Shown piece after piece: positions 16,401 to 24,340 of a DNA stretch of 64,000 bases; positions within the stretch are counted from its first letter, which is position 1, and every line of letters starts with the position of its first letter. This DNA comes from Methanosarcina sp. KYL-1 (GTDB taxonomy: Archaea; Halobacteriota; Methanosarcinia; Methanosarcinales; Methanosarcinaceae): assembly GCF_024372725.1 (NCBI RefSeq), contig NZ_VOUA01000013.1:31538-95537 (forward strand), read 5' to 3'. A program made the translations under genes and the position numbers. Under the pieces are notes generated by a model that had not been told where the DNA came from, did not search any database, and saw only the letters and a program-made list of their open reading frames with translations.

Positions 16401-17215
16401 GCTTCTGCTTTTACTGTATAGCTTCCCGCAGGTGCCGTGTTGTTTGAATAGGTATCAGTATCAACATTCGTTGCCGAATCTTTCACCACAACGTCGTCAA
16501 TGTACCATGTTATGTTACAGAGCTGGTTTGTATCGATTGTGAATTCCTGAGTCTGACCTACTGTAGATTTAGGATCAGTAGCCGGGTCAAAGCTTTCGAT
16601 ACTGAGTGATTCGCTTTCTACAGTATCTACGGTCCATGTCCATTCTTTCGGGACTGTTCCGTTTGCGTTTTTAGCTTCTGCTTTTACTGTATAGCTTCCC
16701 GCAGGTGCCGTGTTGTTTGAATAGGTATCAGTATCAACATTTGTTGCCGAATCTTTCACCACAACGTCGTCAATGTACCATGTTATGTTACAGAGCTGGT
16801 TTGTATCGATTGTAAATTCCTGTGTTTCACCTACGCTGGATGTAGGATCAGTAGCTGGGTCAGAGCTTTCGATACTGAGCGATTCGCTTTCTACAGTCCA
16901 CGTCCATTCTTTCTGGACCGTTCCGTTTGCGTTTTCAGCTTCTGCTTTTACTGTATAGCTTCCTGCAGGTGCCGTGTTGTTTGAATAGGTATCAGTATCA
17001 ACATTTGTTGCCGAATCTACAACAGTGCTGTCAATATACCATGTTATGTTACATGTCTCATTCGTGCTGATAGAGAATTCCTGTGTTTCACCTACGTTGG
17101 TTGTAGGATCAGTAGTTGGGTTAGAGCTTTCGATTAGGGGAGCCGCCATCGCAACTCCGCAAAATAGCCCCAGCAATAGAATTCCTGTTATTATCTTCAT
17201 TTTTGTTTTATTCAT
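13418..17215 (-). CDS. S-layer family surface protein with two Methanosarcina S-layer domains
   Basis: A 1265-residue secreted surface protein. It has a signal peptide (about 1-24, ending VAMA), then three near-identical units of about 85-95 residues (each with CNITWYID and NTAPAGSYTVKAEAENANGT) and a fourth diverged one (to about 385). Two Methanosarcinales S-layer duplication domains follow (about 388-660 and 665-930; FYYDLESGVGSETMTI versus FYYDIDEGLGTESLTI). Then come two carboxypeptidase-like or PEGA-like beta domains (940-1100), a CARDB-like domain (1105-1200) and a C-terminal membrane anchor (LLYALGALILAIAGGAAYMF) with a basic cytoplasmic tail. Its many N-x-S/T sites suggest glycosylation. 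It is probably an accessory rather than the main S-layer protein, given the added N-terminal modules. Confidence 0.9.
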   Translation of the reverse strand: MNKTKMKIITGILLLGLFCGVAMAAPLIESSNPTTDPTTNVGETQEFSISTNETCNITWYIDSTVVDSATNVDTDTYSNNTAPAGSYTVKAEAENANGTVQKEWTWTVESESLSIESSDPATDPTSSVGETQEFTIDTNQLCNITWYIDDVVVKDSATNVDTDTYSNNTAPAGSYTVKAEAKNANGTVPKEWTWTVDTVESESLSIESFDPATDPKSTVGQTQEFTIDTNQLCNITWYIDDVVVKDSATNVDTDTYSNNTAPAGSYTVKAEAENANGTVPKEWTWTVDTVESEPEDPEITEKYPDKEEVEITEGEKQAFNVTTDQECTIRWLVNGDEKKETDSPVTEDSYTFEEKKVGTYNITAEASNGNGTVSSKWTLYVRSKYYSSGNRIWEAKKGLSTTYEWNPQSYSGFYYDLESGVGSETMTITLDGTSNDPGRTIDDGNLVYRTEPVATDFEHNDWGKYYVIGFMAEKYFAGYIDDEDDGTTVEGETLDANLIGDGVLAKVLIDSDDKESAYTGSSFDLEDGYALNIVEVDVNGNSVWVQLEKDGDVVDDDFLKSNNDYVYETDLGDSDNVPIIIVHFGTVFAGQETSAVFIEGIFQISDNYIEIEDGEDFGKMTVSGLGDDYIEMENDGSISLSKGKTIDIMGKLQIVVADDDVLRFAPIVDMSDPGTYELRGTVFDAKKDTAAPEWTPLNFEGFYYDIDEGLGTESLTITNDEFDPDDRSIDDGDLEYRTNTTMVEFEHSGWGKFEVIGFMAKKYFAGYPEDAVDGEISDDISILDDGYLSEVLTDSDEKESMYSGSALILEDGYSLNIEEVDINGNSVWVKLEQDGKVVDEDILSSGDDYIYKADIGDAEDVPVIIVHFGTIFAGAETSAVFTEGIFQISEDYTQIEDGESFGEMEVDSFGDGEIVMRNDGSISLSKDKTINLMGDVKIKVADSSTLRFYPLVEFETKGGASRELKISIPDEIIVGDDIEIEVTAGGDGVEDAAVKLDGKSIGKTDEDGIVEYTASSEGTFKVTAEKDGYTTANKNIEVIPPKERMSLSVSPETAYVGDKITIKAEKAIGGDAIKDAEISIDGTSLGKTGSDGTVTYTTKEAGTIKVSAVKEGFVEESMNVRVKEFEALFEFSNLVIDPIEVRAGKEAKISIDVENTGNAAGEYNVELVVNGSVVDSQSISLDAGQSTTVTFTHVEEVPGTYKVEIDDQEAEYTVLEKSSVLLYALGALILAIAGGAAYMFTKGGWTVATLQEKVQELLDSVKPKK
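16337..17137 (-). repeat. Near-identical ~280-bp coding repeats in the S-layer gene
   Basis: Three successive modules of the surface protein are repeated at the DNA level (about 16337-16618, 16619-16890, 16891-17137), with only scattered base changes between the second and third copies. Such conservation at silent positions suggests recent duplication or gene conversion and a potential for copy-number change. Confidence 0.8.
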
Positions 17216-17405
17216 ACTCGAACCTTCTGAACCTTGTGCATAATTTATATACTGCGTAAATTTCAGGTAAATTTAACTTTAATTTTATTCTACATTTCTT
17301 GATAATTATAGACTTTTTTCAGTCAATAGTTCTTAATTTTATCTTTCTTATCCTGAATTTTTATATTCTAAACGATAAATGTCAGTTCTTAGCGGGAGTT
17401 GTCGG

Positions 17406-18503
17406 TCAACTGCTTTCGGCTTTTAACTGCTGGTACCCTCTCTGCTCTACAGGTTGTATTCTGCCGTCGACGCTTTCGAGTACAATCCCCTCTTCGTATT
17501 TCGTGCATTCTCCTATGACACTTAACTTACATATATTTTGTACTTTTTTTAGCCGTTCGGGAGTGATTGTGAAAAGGAGTTCGAAATCCCCGCCTGTATA
17601 AAGGGCAAGTTCCAGCAGTTTTTCAGGGCCGTTTTCAGGACCTTTTTCGGGGCTTGAGGCAAAGTCCCTGACTTCCTGGAGGATGGGGAGGGAGTTTTCC
17701 CGGATCTTGAAACCTACCCGGCTTACTTTTGCAAGGTCGTGGAGGGACATGGCAAGGCCGTCGCTTGTGTCCATCATGGAGGTGACGGCGCCTGAGGCGG
17801 CCAGTTTTTGGGCTTCGTGGGTGCGGGGGACGGGCTCAAGCAGGCTTTTTATCAGGCTTTCGCTCGCCTTCTTCCGTCCAATACCCCCATGTTTCGACTG
17901 GAGAACCTCAAGGGCAGCCCCTGCAGAGCCTGTATGGCCCGTCACACAGACAAGGTCTCCGGGTTTTGCCCCGGAGCGGCGGAGGAGCTGGTTTTTTTTC
18001 ACCCGGCCGAGGGCTGTGCCCGTGATTGTCAGTTCCTCGTGGGTGTCGAGGTCGCCTCCGATCACGGGAGTTTCACAGAATTCGGCGCAGGCCTGTATGC
18101 CTTTCGCAAGCTCTTCGAAAAAGGAGATCTCAGTATCTGCAGGCATCCCGATTGCCACCAGGAGCCCTGTGGGCCTTGCGCCCATGGATGCGATGTCGCT
18201 CAGGTTTACGGCTGCGGACATCCAGCCAATCTGCCAGGGAGTCATCCCTTCGGGAAAGTCCGTGGTCCTGTGCAGCATATCGGTGGTAACGACAAGGCAG
18301 TCTTCGCCGTTCAGGTCAAGGACAGCACAGTCATCGGAACCGGGGCCCACCAGGAGCTCCTGGGGGCTCTCCTTTTTCCCTTCCGGGCTTTCCTCCTTTC
18401 CTTTCTCCTGTTTGCCTCCCTTTCCGGCAGGAGCTTTAAAAATCTCAGATAAGCGGGAGATCAGAGCGCGCTCTCCGATCGCGGATACCTTTTTTTCCGT
18501 CAT
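17406..18503 (-). CDS. thiL: Thiamine-monophosphate kinase
   Basis: A 365-residue enzyme that phosphorylates thiamine monophosphate to the diphosphate cofactor in the cytoplasm. The AIRS/PurM fold is clear: GSDDCAVLDLNGEDCLVVTTDMLHRTTDF, the Mg-ATP loop AAVNLSDIASMGARPTGLLVAIGMP, GGDLDTHEELTITGTALG and MMDTSDGLAMSLHDLA. The N-terminus carries an unusual Lys/Glu-rich insertion (KGGKQEKGKEESPEGKKESP) between the ALISRL helix and GPGSDD. The ATG at 18503 is preferred to a TTG at 18518. A palindrome about 100 bp upstream (18601-18618) may be regulatory. Confidence 0.92.
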   Translation of the reverse strand: MTEKKVSAIGERALISRLSEIFKAPAGKGGKQEKGKEESPEGKKESPQELLVGPGSDDCAVLDLNGEDCLVVTTDMLHRTTDFPEGMTPWQIGWMSAAVNLSDIASMGARPTGLLVAIGMPADTEISFFEELAKGIQACAEFCETPVIGGDLDTHEELTITGTALGRVKKNQLLRRSGAKPGDLVCVTGHTGSAGAALEVLQSKHGGIGRKKASESLIKSLLEPVPRTHEAQKLAASGAVTSMMDTSDGLAMSLHDLAKVSRVGFKIRENSLPILQEVRDFASSPEKGPENGPEKLLELALYTGGDFELLFTITPERLKKVQNICKLSVIGECTKYEEGIVLESVDGRIQPVEQRGYQQLKAESS

Positions 18504-18518
18504 AATATCAATTTTCAA

Positions 18519-18978
18519 AAATTTTCATGATGTCAGGGGTGGGGGTAGCTAGTCTAACCCTTTGTTTACTGGACTGCGTTTCTATCATTTATTTAACTTT
18601 TGTAACTCCGGAGGTTACACGCAAAAATTTAATGACCGAGGGAACCTGGATAAGGGACAAACCTTTCATTGGTTTCATCCAACTTCATCCAACTTCATCT
18701 GATTTTATCCGGATTCTTCAGGTTTTTTTGGCTTCTCCATGCACCCTGGTTCGGAACTGCTTCATACTTTATCAACAGGCATGTATAAGGCTTTTGTAAA
18801 CTTCAAATTAGTTTGAACCTAAGGTGAAAGTTGCCTCAAAAGCCGCCTGCTCAAAAAAGCTTGAAGCGCCAACAGAATAACCAAAAAAGAAGTATACTGG
18901 AATAATTTTGAAGGAAAAGGCCAGAGCCAAAAATATCAGGTTGTTTTCTATTAAACAGCCTCTTTCCCATCTTTTCTA
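18519..18978. promoter_or_regulatory. Intergenic region upstream of thiL with a dyad
   Basis: This gap holds no gene. At 18601-18618 there is an almost perfect palindrome (gtaactccggaggttac) centred on tccgga, and a short tcatccaact repeat at about 18675-18700. Between the nrdG stop and the thiL start, so the dyad could be a thiL operator. Confidence 0.4.
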
Positions 18979-19758
18979 TCAAACAGCCTCTTCGCCATCC
19001 TCTTTCGTCCGGACTTTCACCTTTTCCAGGAAACCTTTTGCCGTTTTCCCAAGTTCGAGCATTTCTTCCCTGTCCAGGGACCTGACTTTCCGGAGGCTTT
19101 CCTGCAGGCTGTGTTCTGGGAGGCCCTGCTGGAGCACGTAGACAGTTTTTTCCCTGTTTTTCACGTTTTCTGAAATCCAGGCCGCTATATGTTCGATCTC
19201 TTCTTTGCTTCCGATAAGGTCCCGGATAAGTGTTGTCCGGAGTTCCAGTTCCAGGCTGGCGGAATCTGCAGTTTCTATTGTTTTTGCAACGGCTGCTGCG
19301 ATCTCTTCCGGAGTTTTCCTGACGGTTCCGTCTCCATATCCCCCACAGCCGGCAACTTTTGCGTAAAGTCCGGGGTCGTTCGGGGGAGCTTTTACGTCGA
19401 TGAAGAACTTATCAACCAGTTTCCGCTCAACCAGCTCTGCTGCCCTTTCCGGGTAGCAGCCGTTTGTGTGGATGCCCACAAAAAGCCCCAGTTCCTTTGC
19501 AAACTCTGCGAGGGGCACGATTGCTGCCTGCATCAGGGGTTCTCCTCCCGAAAATACGGCTGCGCTCACAAAAGGCCCGGAATTTTTGATCTGCTCTTTC
19601 ACAAAATCGAGTTCTACAAGGCCAGGCTCTTCAAGGTAGGAGTGGTTCTGGCAGTAGGGGCAGCGAAGGGGGCAGTCCCGGAAAAATATGGTAACAGCAG
19701 CTTTCCCTCGCCAGTCCAGGGTGGAGAGGGAGACCGTGCCTGCGTAGTTTACTTTCAT
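18979..19758 (-). CDS. nrdG: Anaerobic ribonucleotide reductase activating enzyme
   Basis: A 259-residue radical-SAM enzyme that generates the glycyl radical on NrdD. The cluster motif is CPLRCPYC (C-x3-C-x2-C) at residues about 29-36, followed by SGGEPLMQ for SAM binding. It is somewhat longer than bacterial NrdG (about 155 residues) and belongs to the longer archaeal form related to PflA-like activases, with a C-terminal extension rich in charged helices. It lies downstream of nrdD on the same strand, separated by a 234-bp spacer that is mostly the 23-bp tandem array. Confidence 0.88.
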   Translation of the reverse strand: MKVNYAGTVSLSTLDWRGKAAVTIFFRDCPLRCPYCQNHSYLEEPGLVELDFVKEQIKNSGPFVSAAVFSGGEPLMQAAIVPLAEFAKELGLFVGIHTNGCYPERAAELVERKLVDKFFIDVKAPPNDPGLYAKVAGCGGYGDGTVRKTPEEIAAAVAKTIETADSASLELELRTTLIRDLIGSKEEIEHIAAWISENVKNREKTVYVLQQGLPEHSLQESLRKVRSLDREEMLELGKTAKGFLEKVKVRTKEDGEEAV

Positions 19759-19772
19759 GATTCATTCTCAGG

Positions 19773-19950
19773 TAATTTTCGGATCCTTCTTATGTTAATT
19801 TCCGGATCCTTCTTATGTTAATTTTCGGATCCTTCTTATGTTAATTTTCGGATCCTTCTTATGTTAATTTTCGGATCCTTCTTATGTTAATTTTCGGATC
19901 CTTCTTATGTTAATTTTCGGATCCTTCTTATGTTAATTTTCGGGTCCTTA
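19773..19950. repeat. 23-bp tandem array between nrdD and nrdG
   Basis: Seven near-identical copies of a 23-bp unit (starting ggatccttcttatg and ending ttaattttc, period exactly 23 from 19781) and a degenerate eighth at 19942. It starts about 43 bp beyond the nrdD stop in transcript orientation and lies inside what looks like the nrdHDG operon. Each copy carries a BamHI-type ggatcc. Confidence 0.95.
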
Positions 19951-19992
19951 TGGCATTCTTGCAGCAATAAAAAAGAAGTTTAAGGGAAACTC

Positions 19993-22314
19993 TCACCTGA
20001 GTTCCCTTGTACCGTATCGTTTCCGGTCCCGGAGTTCCTGCTGTTTTCCTTTGTTCCAGCCGGCCACAGGCTGCAGGTAACCTGTGATCCTCGAGAGGTG
20101 CTCTACGTTTTCCGAGCCGCATTTGGGGCACCTGTCCAGGATCCCTGAAGCTACGTATCCTCCGTCCGTACAGACTGTCATGTCCCGGGTGAAGGCAAAG
20201 TAACCTGTCTGGGTGTTTTTTGCGATGTGCATGGCAAGTTCCTGCAGGCCTTCAGGGTCGGGTTTTCCTTCCCCGAGCCAGATATGCATGATATTTCCTC
20301 CGTCTACGACCGGGAAGAAGGTATGTTCGTATTTGATCCTCTCTGCCAGGGAGATATTAGCTCCCGGGGGGATGTGGGTCCCGTTCGTATAGTAGACGGG
20401 CAGGTCGTGGGTTTCGTTGATATCATGCAGTGCAGCGTCCAGGTCTCCCTTGATGGTGCTCTCGGCTTTGTCTGCGTACTCTTTGTGCAGGAGGTCGGAA
20501 ACTGCAAAGCGCTGGGCGGTGGTCTCAGCAGGAGTCCTTGCAAGGGCAATTTCCATGTCGTTTTCTTCTGAGAGTTTCTGGGCATGCATCTTCATCTCGA
20601 ACATCGCCCTGATGGCAAGCTTGTACGCTTTCGGAGATTCGTGCATCTGGTACCCGGTGTGGTACTGGACCATCTCGTTTATCCCGACAATCCCTATGGT
20701 GTAGACCAGGCTGTCGAAATCAACGGCCATGGCTCCTTTTTCTCCAGTATTCGGGTCTTTCGGGCGCTGGGAAGCAAAGGGGATCCTGTTCATTTTCAGG
20801 AGGTTTGTCATCCATCTCCGCTTTACTTTGAAGACTTCCACGGATTTGTTCATCAGGAACTTCAGTTCATTGAAGAGCTTTTCATCGTCTTTTTCGGCTT
20901 TGTAGGCTGCTCTGGGGCAGTTAAGGCTCATGACCATCCAGGAACCCATGGAAAAGTGTTTCCCTTCCTTGAAATAGAGCTTGTCGTTGAACTCATCATC
21001 ATCGGTCGGGTTTGCGGAAAACTGGTAGGCACAGCACTGGTAGCATGAAATCCCCTCGCCTGCACCCCTGTATTCGGGCAGCTGGTTGTCGAAGTACGGG
21101 GACCCGAATTTGGCAGCCAGTTCAAAGGTCATCCTGTAGAGTTCCTTATAAGTTGGAAGTTCCGGGTGTTCCCTGTTGAATTCTGCATCTTCTTCCATAA
21201 AGTCCGGTTCGATGGAAATTTCGGGTTTCGGGAAGCTGAAAGGCTTGCCCCAGGCATCTCCTTCGAGCATCACGTCCATGAGGGCCTTAAAGCCCAGGCG
21301 GACTTCCTTTTCAAATTCCCCGTAGGTCCTAAGAAGGGCCTGTTCCCCGTTCCAGACCTTGCCCATTGCAACTACAGGTTTGTCTTTCCAGAGTTTCGGA
21401 ATGCCGGGGGAGAGCTGGACGGAAGAGAAGACAGTCTGTCCGCCCCTGGCACACATCATCTGCATCATTTCGTAGACAAACATCTGCATGAGCTGTTTGA
21501 TTTCCTTATAGGACTTGCCTTCAAGGTAGGGAGCCAGAAATGTCAGGAAGTTGTAGAAGCCCTGTCCGCCTGCAAAGTTTGTCTGGGCCGAGCCCATTGC
21601 CTTTACCGCGTGGAGGAAGGCGACTTCGGCGTTTTTGGCGGGTTTTGCAACGCTTGACTGGGTCCCGACTCCATCGGGCATGAGCCCGTAGTAAAAGAAA
21701 TATCTGAGGTCCCAGTCCTGGCAAAACGGCCTTGTCCCCATGTATTCCAGGTCGTGGATGTGGAAGTCCCCGTTCAGGTGCAGGTCGGCAAGTTCCTTTG
21801 GCATTAGCAGGAGGTTCTGTTCCTTGGACATCTTGTCGGCTTTCTTCTTGTGGGAGGTTTCGGCGTTGTTGAGCTGGTTCGCGTTGTCGTTTGCCTCAAA
21901 GCCGTACCCGGTGTCGATTTCATAGGCATCGTACACGGAAGCCCCGACCCTGGTCATGATGTTTCGCCACTCGACATGCCCCCTCTCAAGGAGGATGGTG
22001 TTTACGATTTCCCTTATAAGGGGACCTGAAAGGAACTTTGCATTCATCCTGCGGATGATCCTTTCAGCTTCTTTTGCAATGTCTACAGCTTCTTCTTTTG
22101 TGATTGCGGGTTTGTTGTAAAAGATCTCGCTGAGTTTTGTCTCTTTAAGAAGCTGGTTTACAATGATGTTCTTGTCCCAGTTGACTATGAAGCCGTCTGT
22201 GGTCCTTACTTTAGGGAGTGGGGAGAGAGACAGCCCGTCGAGTGTCTTTTGCACTGGCTGGTTGTCGGATAACTGGTCCTCGGATAAGAGAGTGTCGCCT
22301 GTCATTTTGCTCAT
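19993..22314 (-). CDS. nrdD: Anaerobic (class III) ribonucleoside-triphosphate reductase
   Basis: A 773-residue glycyl-radical enzyme that reduces ribonucleotides to deoxyribonucleotides under anoxia. Recognisable parts are an N-terminal ATP-cone (about 35-125, VRTTDGFIVNWDKNIIVNQLL), the reductase barrel (e.g. GGQTVFSSVQLSPGIP, CYQCCAYQF), a C-terminal zinc site (CPKCGSENVEHL) and the glycyl-radical loop RITGYLQP. The frame opens at a TTG at 22347, but the ATG at 22314 (MSKMTGDTLL) is the more likely start. Co-directional with nrdH upstream (96 bp) and nrdG downstream. In M. barkeri the class III enzyme is reported to be reduced by NrdH redoxin, consistent with this linkage. Confidence 0.94.
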   Translation of the reverse strand: MSKMTGDTLLSEDQLSDNQPVQKTLDGLSLSPLPKVRTTDGFIVNWDKNIIVNQLLKETKLSEIFYNKPAITKEEAVDIAKEAERIIRRMNAKFLSGPLIREIVNTILLERGHVEWRNIMTRVGASVYDAYEIDTGYGFEANDNANQLNNAETSHKKKADKMSKEQNLLLMPKELADLHLNGDFHIHDLEYMGTRPFCQDWDLRYFFYYGLMPDGVGTQSSVAKPAKNAEVAFLHAVKAMGSAQTNFAGGQGFYNFLTFLAPYLEGKSYKEIKQLMQMFVYEMMQMMCARGGQTVFSSVQLSPGIPKLWKDKPVVAMGKVWNGEQALLRTYGEFEKEVRLGFKALMDVMLEGDAWGKPFSFPKPEISIEPDFMEEDAEFNREHPELPTYKELYRMTFELAAKFGSPYFDNQLPEYRGAGEGISCYQCCAYQFSANPTDDDEFNDKLYFKEGKHFSMGSWMVMSLNCPRAAYKAEKDDEKLFNELKFLMNKSVEVFKVKRRWMTNLLKMNRIPFASQRPKDPNTGEKGAMAVDFDSLVYTIGIVGINEMVQYHTGYQMHESPKAYKLAIRAMFEMKMHAQKLSEENDMEIALARTPAETTAQRFAVSDLLHKEYADKAESTIKGDLDAALHDINETHDLPVYYTNGTHIPPGANISLAERIKYEHTFFPVVDGGNIMHIWLGEGKPDPEGLQELAMHIAKNTQTGYFAFTRDMTVCTDGGYVASGILDRCPKCGSENVEHLSRITGYLQPVAGWNKGKQQELRDRKRYGTRELR

Positions 22315-22409
22315 CTTCAGTCGCTGTTTTAAAGGTAAAATCTGCAAAACGTATTCAGAATTTTTTCGAATTACTCAGAACTTTTTCGAATCTTTGAGCT
22401 CGTTTTGCA

Positions 22410-22661
22410 TCAAAGGATGCCCTGGATTTTTCCCGGGTTCACTTCATCGCCGAGGAAGAGTTCCTCGTGGGTTAAGAAGGTGTCATCGATCTGTAAAACA
22501 GGAGCTGTTACCGTAAAGACCCCGTTGAAGCGAAGTTCGGTTAGGGATTCCGGGGTGGCCATATCCGCGACTTCGAAGGCCACTGAATTTGCTTCCAGGT
22601 ACTTTTTTAATTTGTTGCATTTAGGACAGCGTTCCGTTGTGTAGACTATAATTTTTGCCAT
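22410..22661 (-). CDS. nrdH: NrdH-like glutaredoxin
   Basis: An 83-residue thioredoxin-fold redoxin with the active-site motif CPKC (YTTERCPKCNKLKKYL) and the cis-Pro segment (TAPVLQIDDTFL). It supplies electrons to the adjacent class III ribonucleotide reductase by dithiol exchange. First gene of the apparent nrdHDG operon. The start ATG 22661 has a strong upstream site (ggagggtcagga). Confidence 0.88.
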   Translation of the reverse strand: MAKIIVYTTERCPKCNKLKKYLEANSVAFEVADMATPESLTELRFNGVFTVTAPVLQIDDTFLTHEELFLGDEVNPGKIQGIL

Positions 22662-22730
22662 GCTTCCTGACCCTCCATACTACTATATATCTAACTTTTA
22701 TTTACATGCTACATTTATTTTTATTGTGTG

Positions 22731-22812
22731 GGGGATGAGCGCCCCGATGCAGAGAGCATCACAGCAACAAAACAAAGCCCCACCCGGGTTACCTACCATT
22801 CCTCAGTAACCC
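22731..22812 (-). ncRNA. Candidate structured leader of the nrdH operon
   Basis: Upstream of nrdH, reading on the minus strand, three hairpins follow one another: gggttac/gtaaccc (7 bp, 22783-22812), gatgc/gcatc (about 22747-22762) and a gggg/cccc stem (about 22732-22746), with a possible long-range pairing of ggggc with gcccc. The block is much more GC-rich than its flanks. TATA-like words lie just upstream (22815-22858). It could be a regulatory leader or a separate small RNA. No known riboswitch class was recognised. Confidence 0.4.
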
Positions 22813-22814
22813 TC

Positions 22815-22858
22815 TATAAGCGTGTATTATAAACGTGTATTTTTTATAAGCGTATATT
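22815..22858. promoter_or_regulatory. Three tataagcgtgtatt direct repeats upstream of nrdH
   Basis: Three copies of a 14-bp word (tataagcgtgtatt, tataaacgtgtatt, tataagcgtatatt) at 22815, 22828 and 22845. On the minus strand they contain TATA-like cores upstream of the structured leader, so they may be overlapping promoter elements or binding sites of a regulator. Confidence 0.5.
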
Positions 22859-22861
22859 TTC

Positions 22862-23465
22862 CAAATTTCAGTGTCCGCAATACCAGAACAGGGCATACCG
22901 TTCCCGAAAGGTGCCCCTGAAGATCTTGTTTTTTTCCTTCTGTGGTATGCTAATTCTCTGCATTTTGCGTAGATATTCTAAATGCCCTAGGACTTAATAA
23001 TGCTTTTTCATTCCAGTTTTGTATACAACTATCATTAGTTTGTTACCAGACCTGGTAATAAATCCGTATAGATCTTTTTCTCCGGGGCCTGCTCTCTTTC
23101 CTGAGGCAGATTCAGGAACAGGAGCCCTCATTATGGATGCAGGTCCTGTTATCAGGCCCTTTTTTCCGGAGCCCGATTTGGGAATAAGATTCCTTGTTTC
23201 GTCAGCTTTCCAAACCTTCGGGTTTCAAATCCAGGGAATTTATGCTTTACTAAATTTTCGCTAAATTCTCCATATCTTTTTTATTATTTTTATCTATTTC
23301 CCGGAATTTCAGATTTTTCAAGTTTCGGTTTCCTGCTTCTTTTTACTTCTTCAACTTTTCGGCTCTTTTTTTCCGGAGGGCTTTCAATTACAAAAAAATG
23401 TTATATGCTTGGTATGCTATACCTCTGTCAAGTGCAAAAAGAGGTGTCATCCCATAGAGAGATTA
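22862..23465. promoter_or_regulatory. Intergenic region before radB
   Basis: No convincing gene; the open frames here are of low quality. A perfect inverted repeat ttaccag-ac-ctggtaa lies at 23043-23058. A TATA-like ttatatgc at about 23400 fits the radB promoter with a leader of roughly 35 nt. Confidence 0.4.
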
Positions 23466-24122
23466 ATGTCTTCCGGTTGCAAGCCCCTTGATGAGCTCCT
23501 TGGAGGAGGCTTCGAGATGGGGATCGTAACCCAGGTCTTCGGGGCTGCCGGGACCGGAAAAACCAATCTCTGCATCCAGCTTGCCGTGGAATGTGTAAAG
23601 CAGGGGCAGAAGGTCATTTTCATCGATACCGAAGGTCTTTCCCCTGCCCGCTTCAAGCAGATTGCAGGGGAGAATGCAAAAGAAATTGCAAAGAATATCA
23701 TCATTTACGAGCCCCTGAGTTTTGAAGAGCAGTATGCTGCCGTAAGAGAAGTGGAAAGGATAGCCGGTGAGAACATAGGGCTTGTGGTTATGGACTCTGC
23801 CACCGCATACTACAGGTTCGAGCTCGAAGGCGAGGAAACGGGCATAAAAAGCCGCAGAGAGCTTGCAAACCAGATCGGGTTTTTGCATGCCCTGGCCCGC
23901 AAATACGGCTTTGCCGTGCTCATCACCAACCAGGTGTATGCCGACATAGGCGGCGGAGGGGTGCGCCCTCTTGGGGGCAGTTCCCTTGAACACATCTCCA
24001 AAGCCATCATCCAGTTCGAGCGCACAGGGGAAGGGACCCGGCGTGCAGTCCTCTTCAAACACCGTTCCCGCCCGGAAGGTTCAAGCTGCCAGTTTAACAT
24101 CACGGCGGAAGGGCTCCGCTGA
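23466..24122 (+). CDS. radB: DNA repair and recombination protein RadB
   Basis: A 218-residue RecA-family ATPase, a RadA paralogue thought to assist homologous recombination. Walker A is GAAGTGKTNL and Walker B LVVMDSATAYY; the end of the core has GGSSLEHISKAIIQFER. It lacks the N-terminal helix-hairpin-helix domain of RadA, as is usual for RadB. The frame is open from 23409, but the ATG at 23466 (MSSGCKPLDELLGGGFE) gives the standard N-terminus. Monocistronic; a perfect hairpin follows at 24184. Confidence 0.93.
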   Translation: MSSGCKPLDELLGGGFEMGIVTQVFGAAGTGKTNLCIQLAVECVKQGQKVIFIDTEGLSPARFKQIAGENAKEIAKNIIIYEPLSFEEQYAAVREVERIAGENIGLVVMDSATAYYRFELEGEETGIKSRRELANQIGFLHALARKYGFAVLITNQVYADIGGGGVRPLGGSSLEHISKAIIQFERTGEGTRRAVLFKHRSRPEGSSCQFNITAEGLR

Positions 24123-24183
24123 TCGTAAGGGAAAGCAAAAAGAGATCTAAAAAATTATAACGTTTCAAAAAAGTATAAAGTTT

Positions 24184-24199
24184 CCCGGAAACTTCCGGG
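24184..24199. terminator. Hairpin between radB and ino1
   Basis: A perfect 7-bp stem cccggaa-ac-ttccggg, 62 bp after the radB stop and between convergent genes; short tttaaaa(t/g)c repeats follow. Confidence 0.5.
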
Positions 24200-24340
24200 A
24201 CTCCCGTTTTAAATAGATGTTTAAAATCCATTTAAAATCTATTTAAGAGCTGTTTAAAAGCTATTTTTAAATGTCGTTTTTAAAGCTCTTTTCTGCCAGA
24301 GATTTTCATCCGAATTTTTCAGCTTTCTTTTGCTTTTGCC

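Noticed and set aside
19773..19950. CRISPR array
   Set aside because: The 23-bp units are contiguous with no spacers between them, and no cas genes are present.
23019..23264. 81-codon frame upstream of radB
   Set aside because: No ribosome-binding site and no recognisable protein pattern; it runs across an inverted repeat in intergenic sequence.
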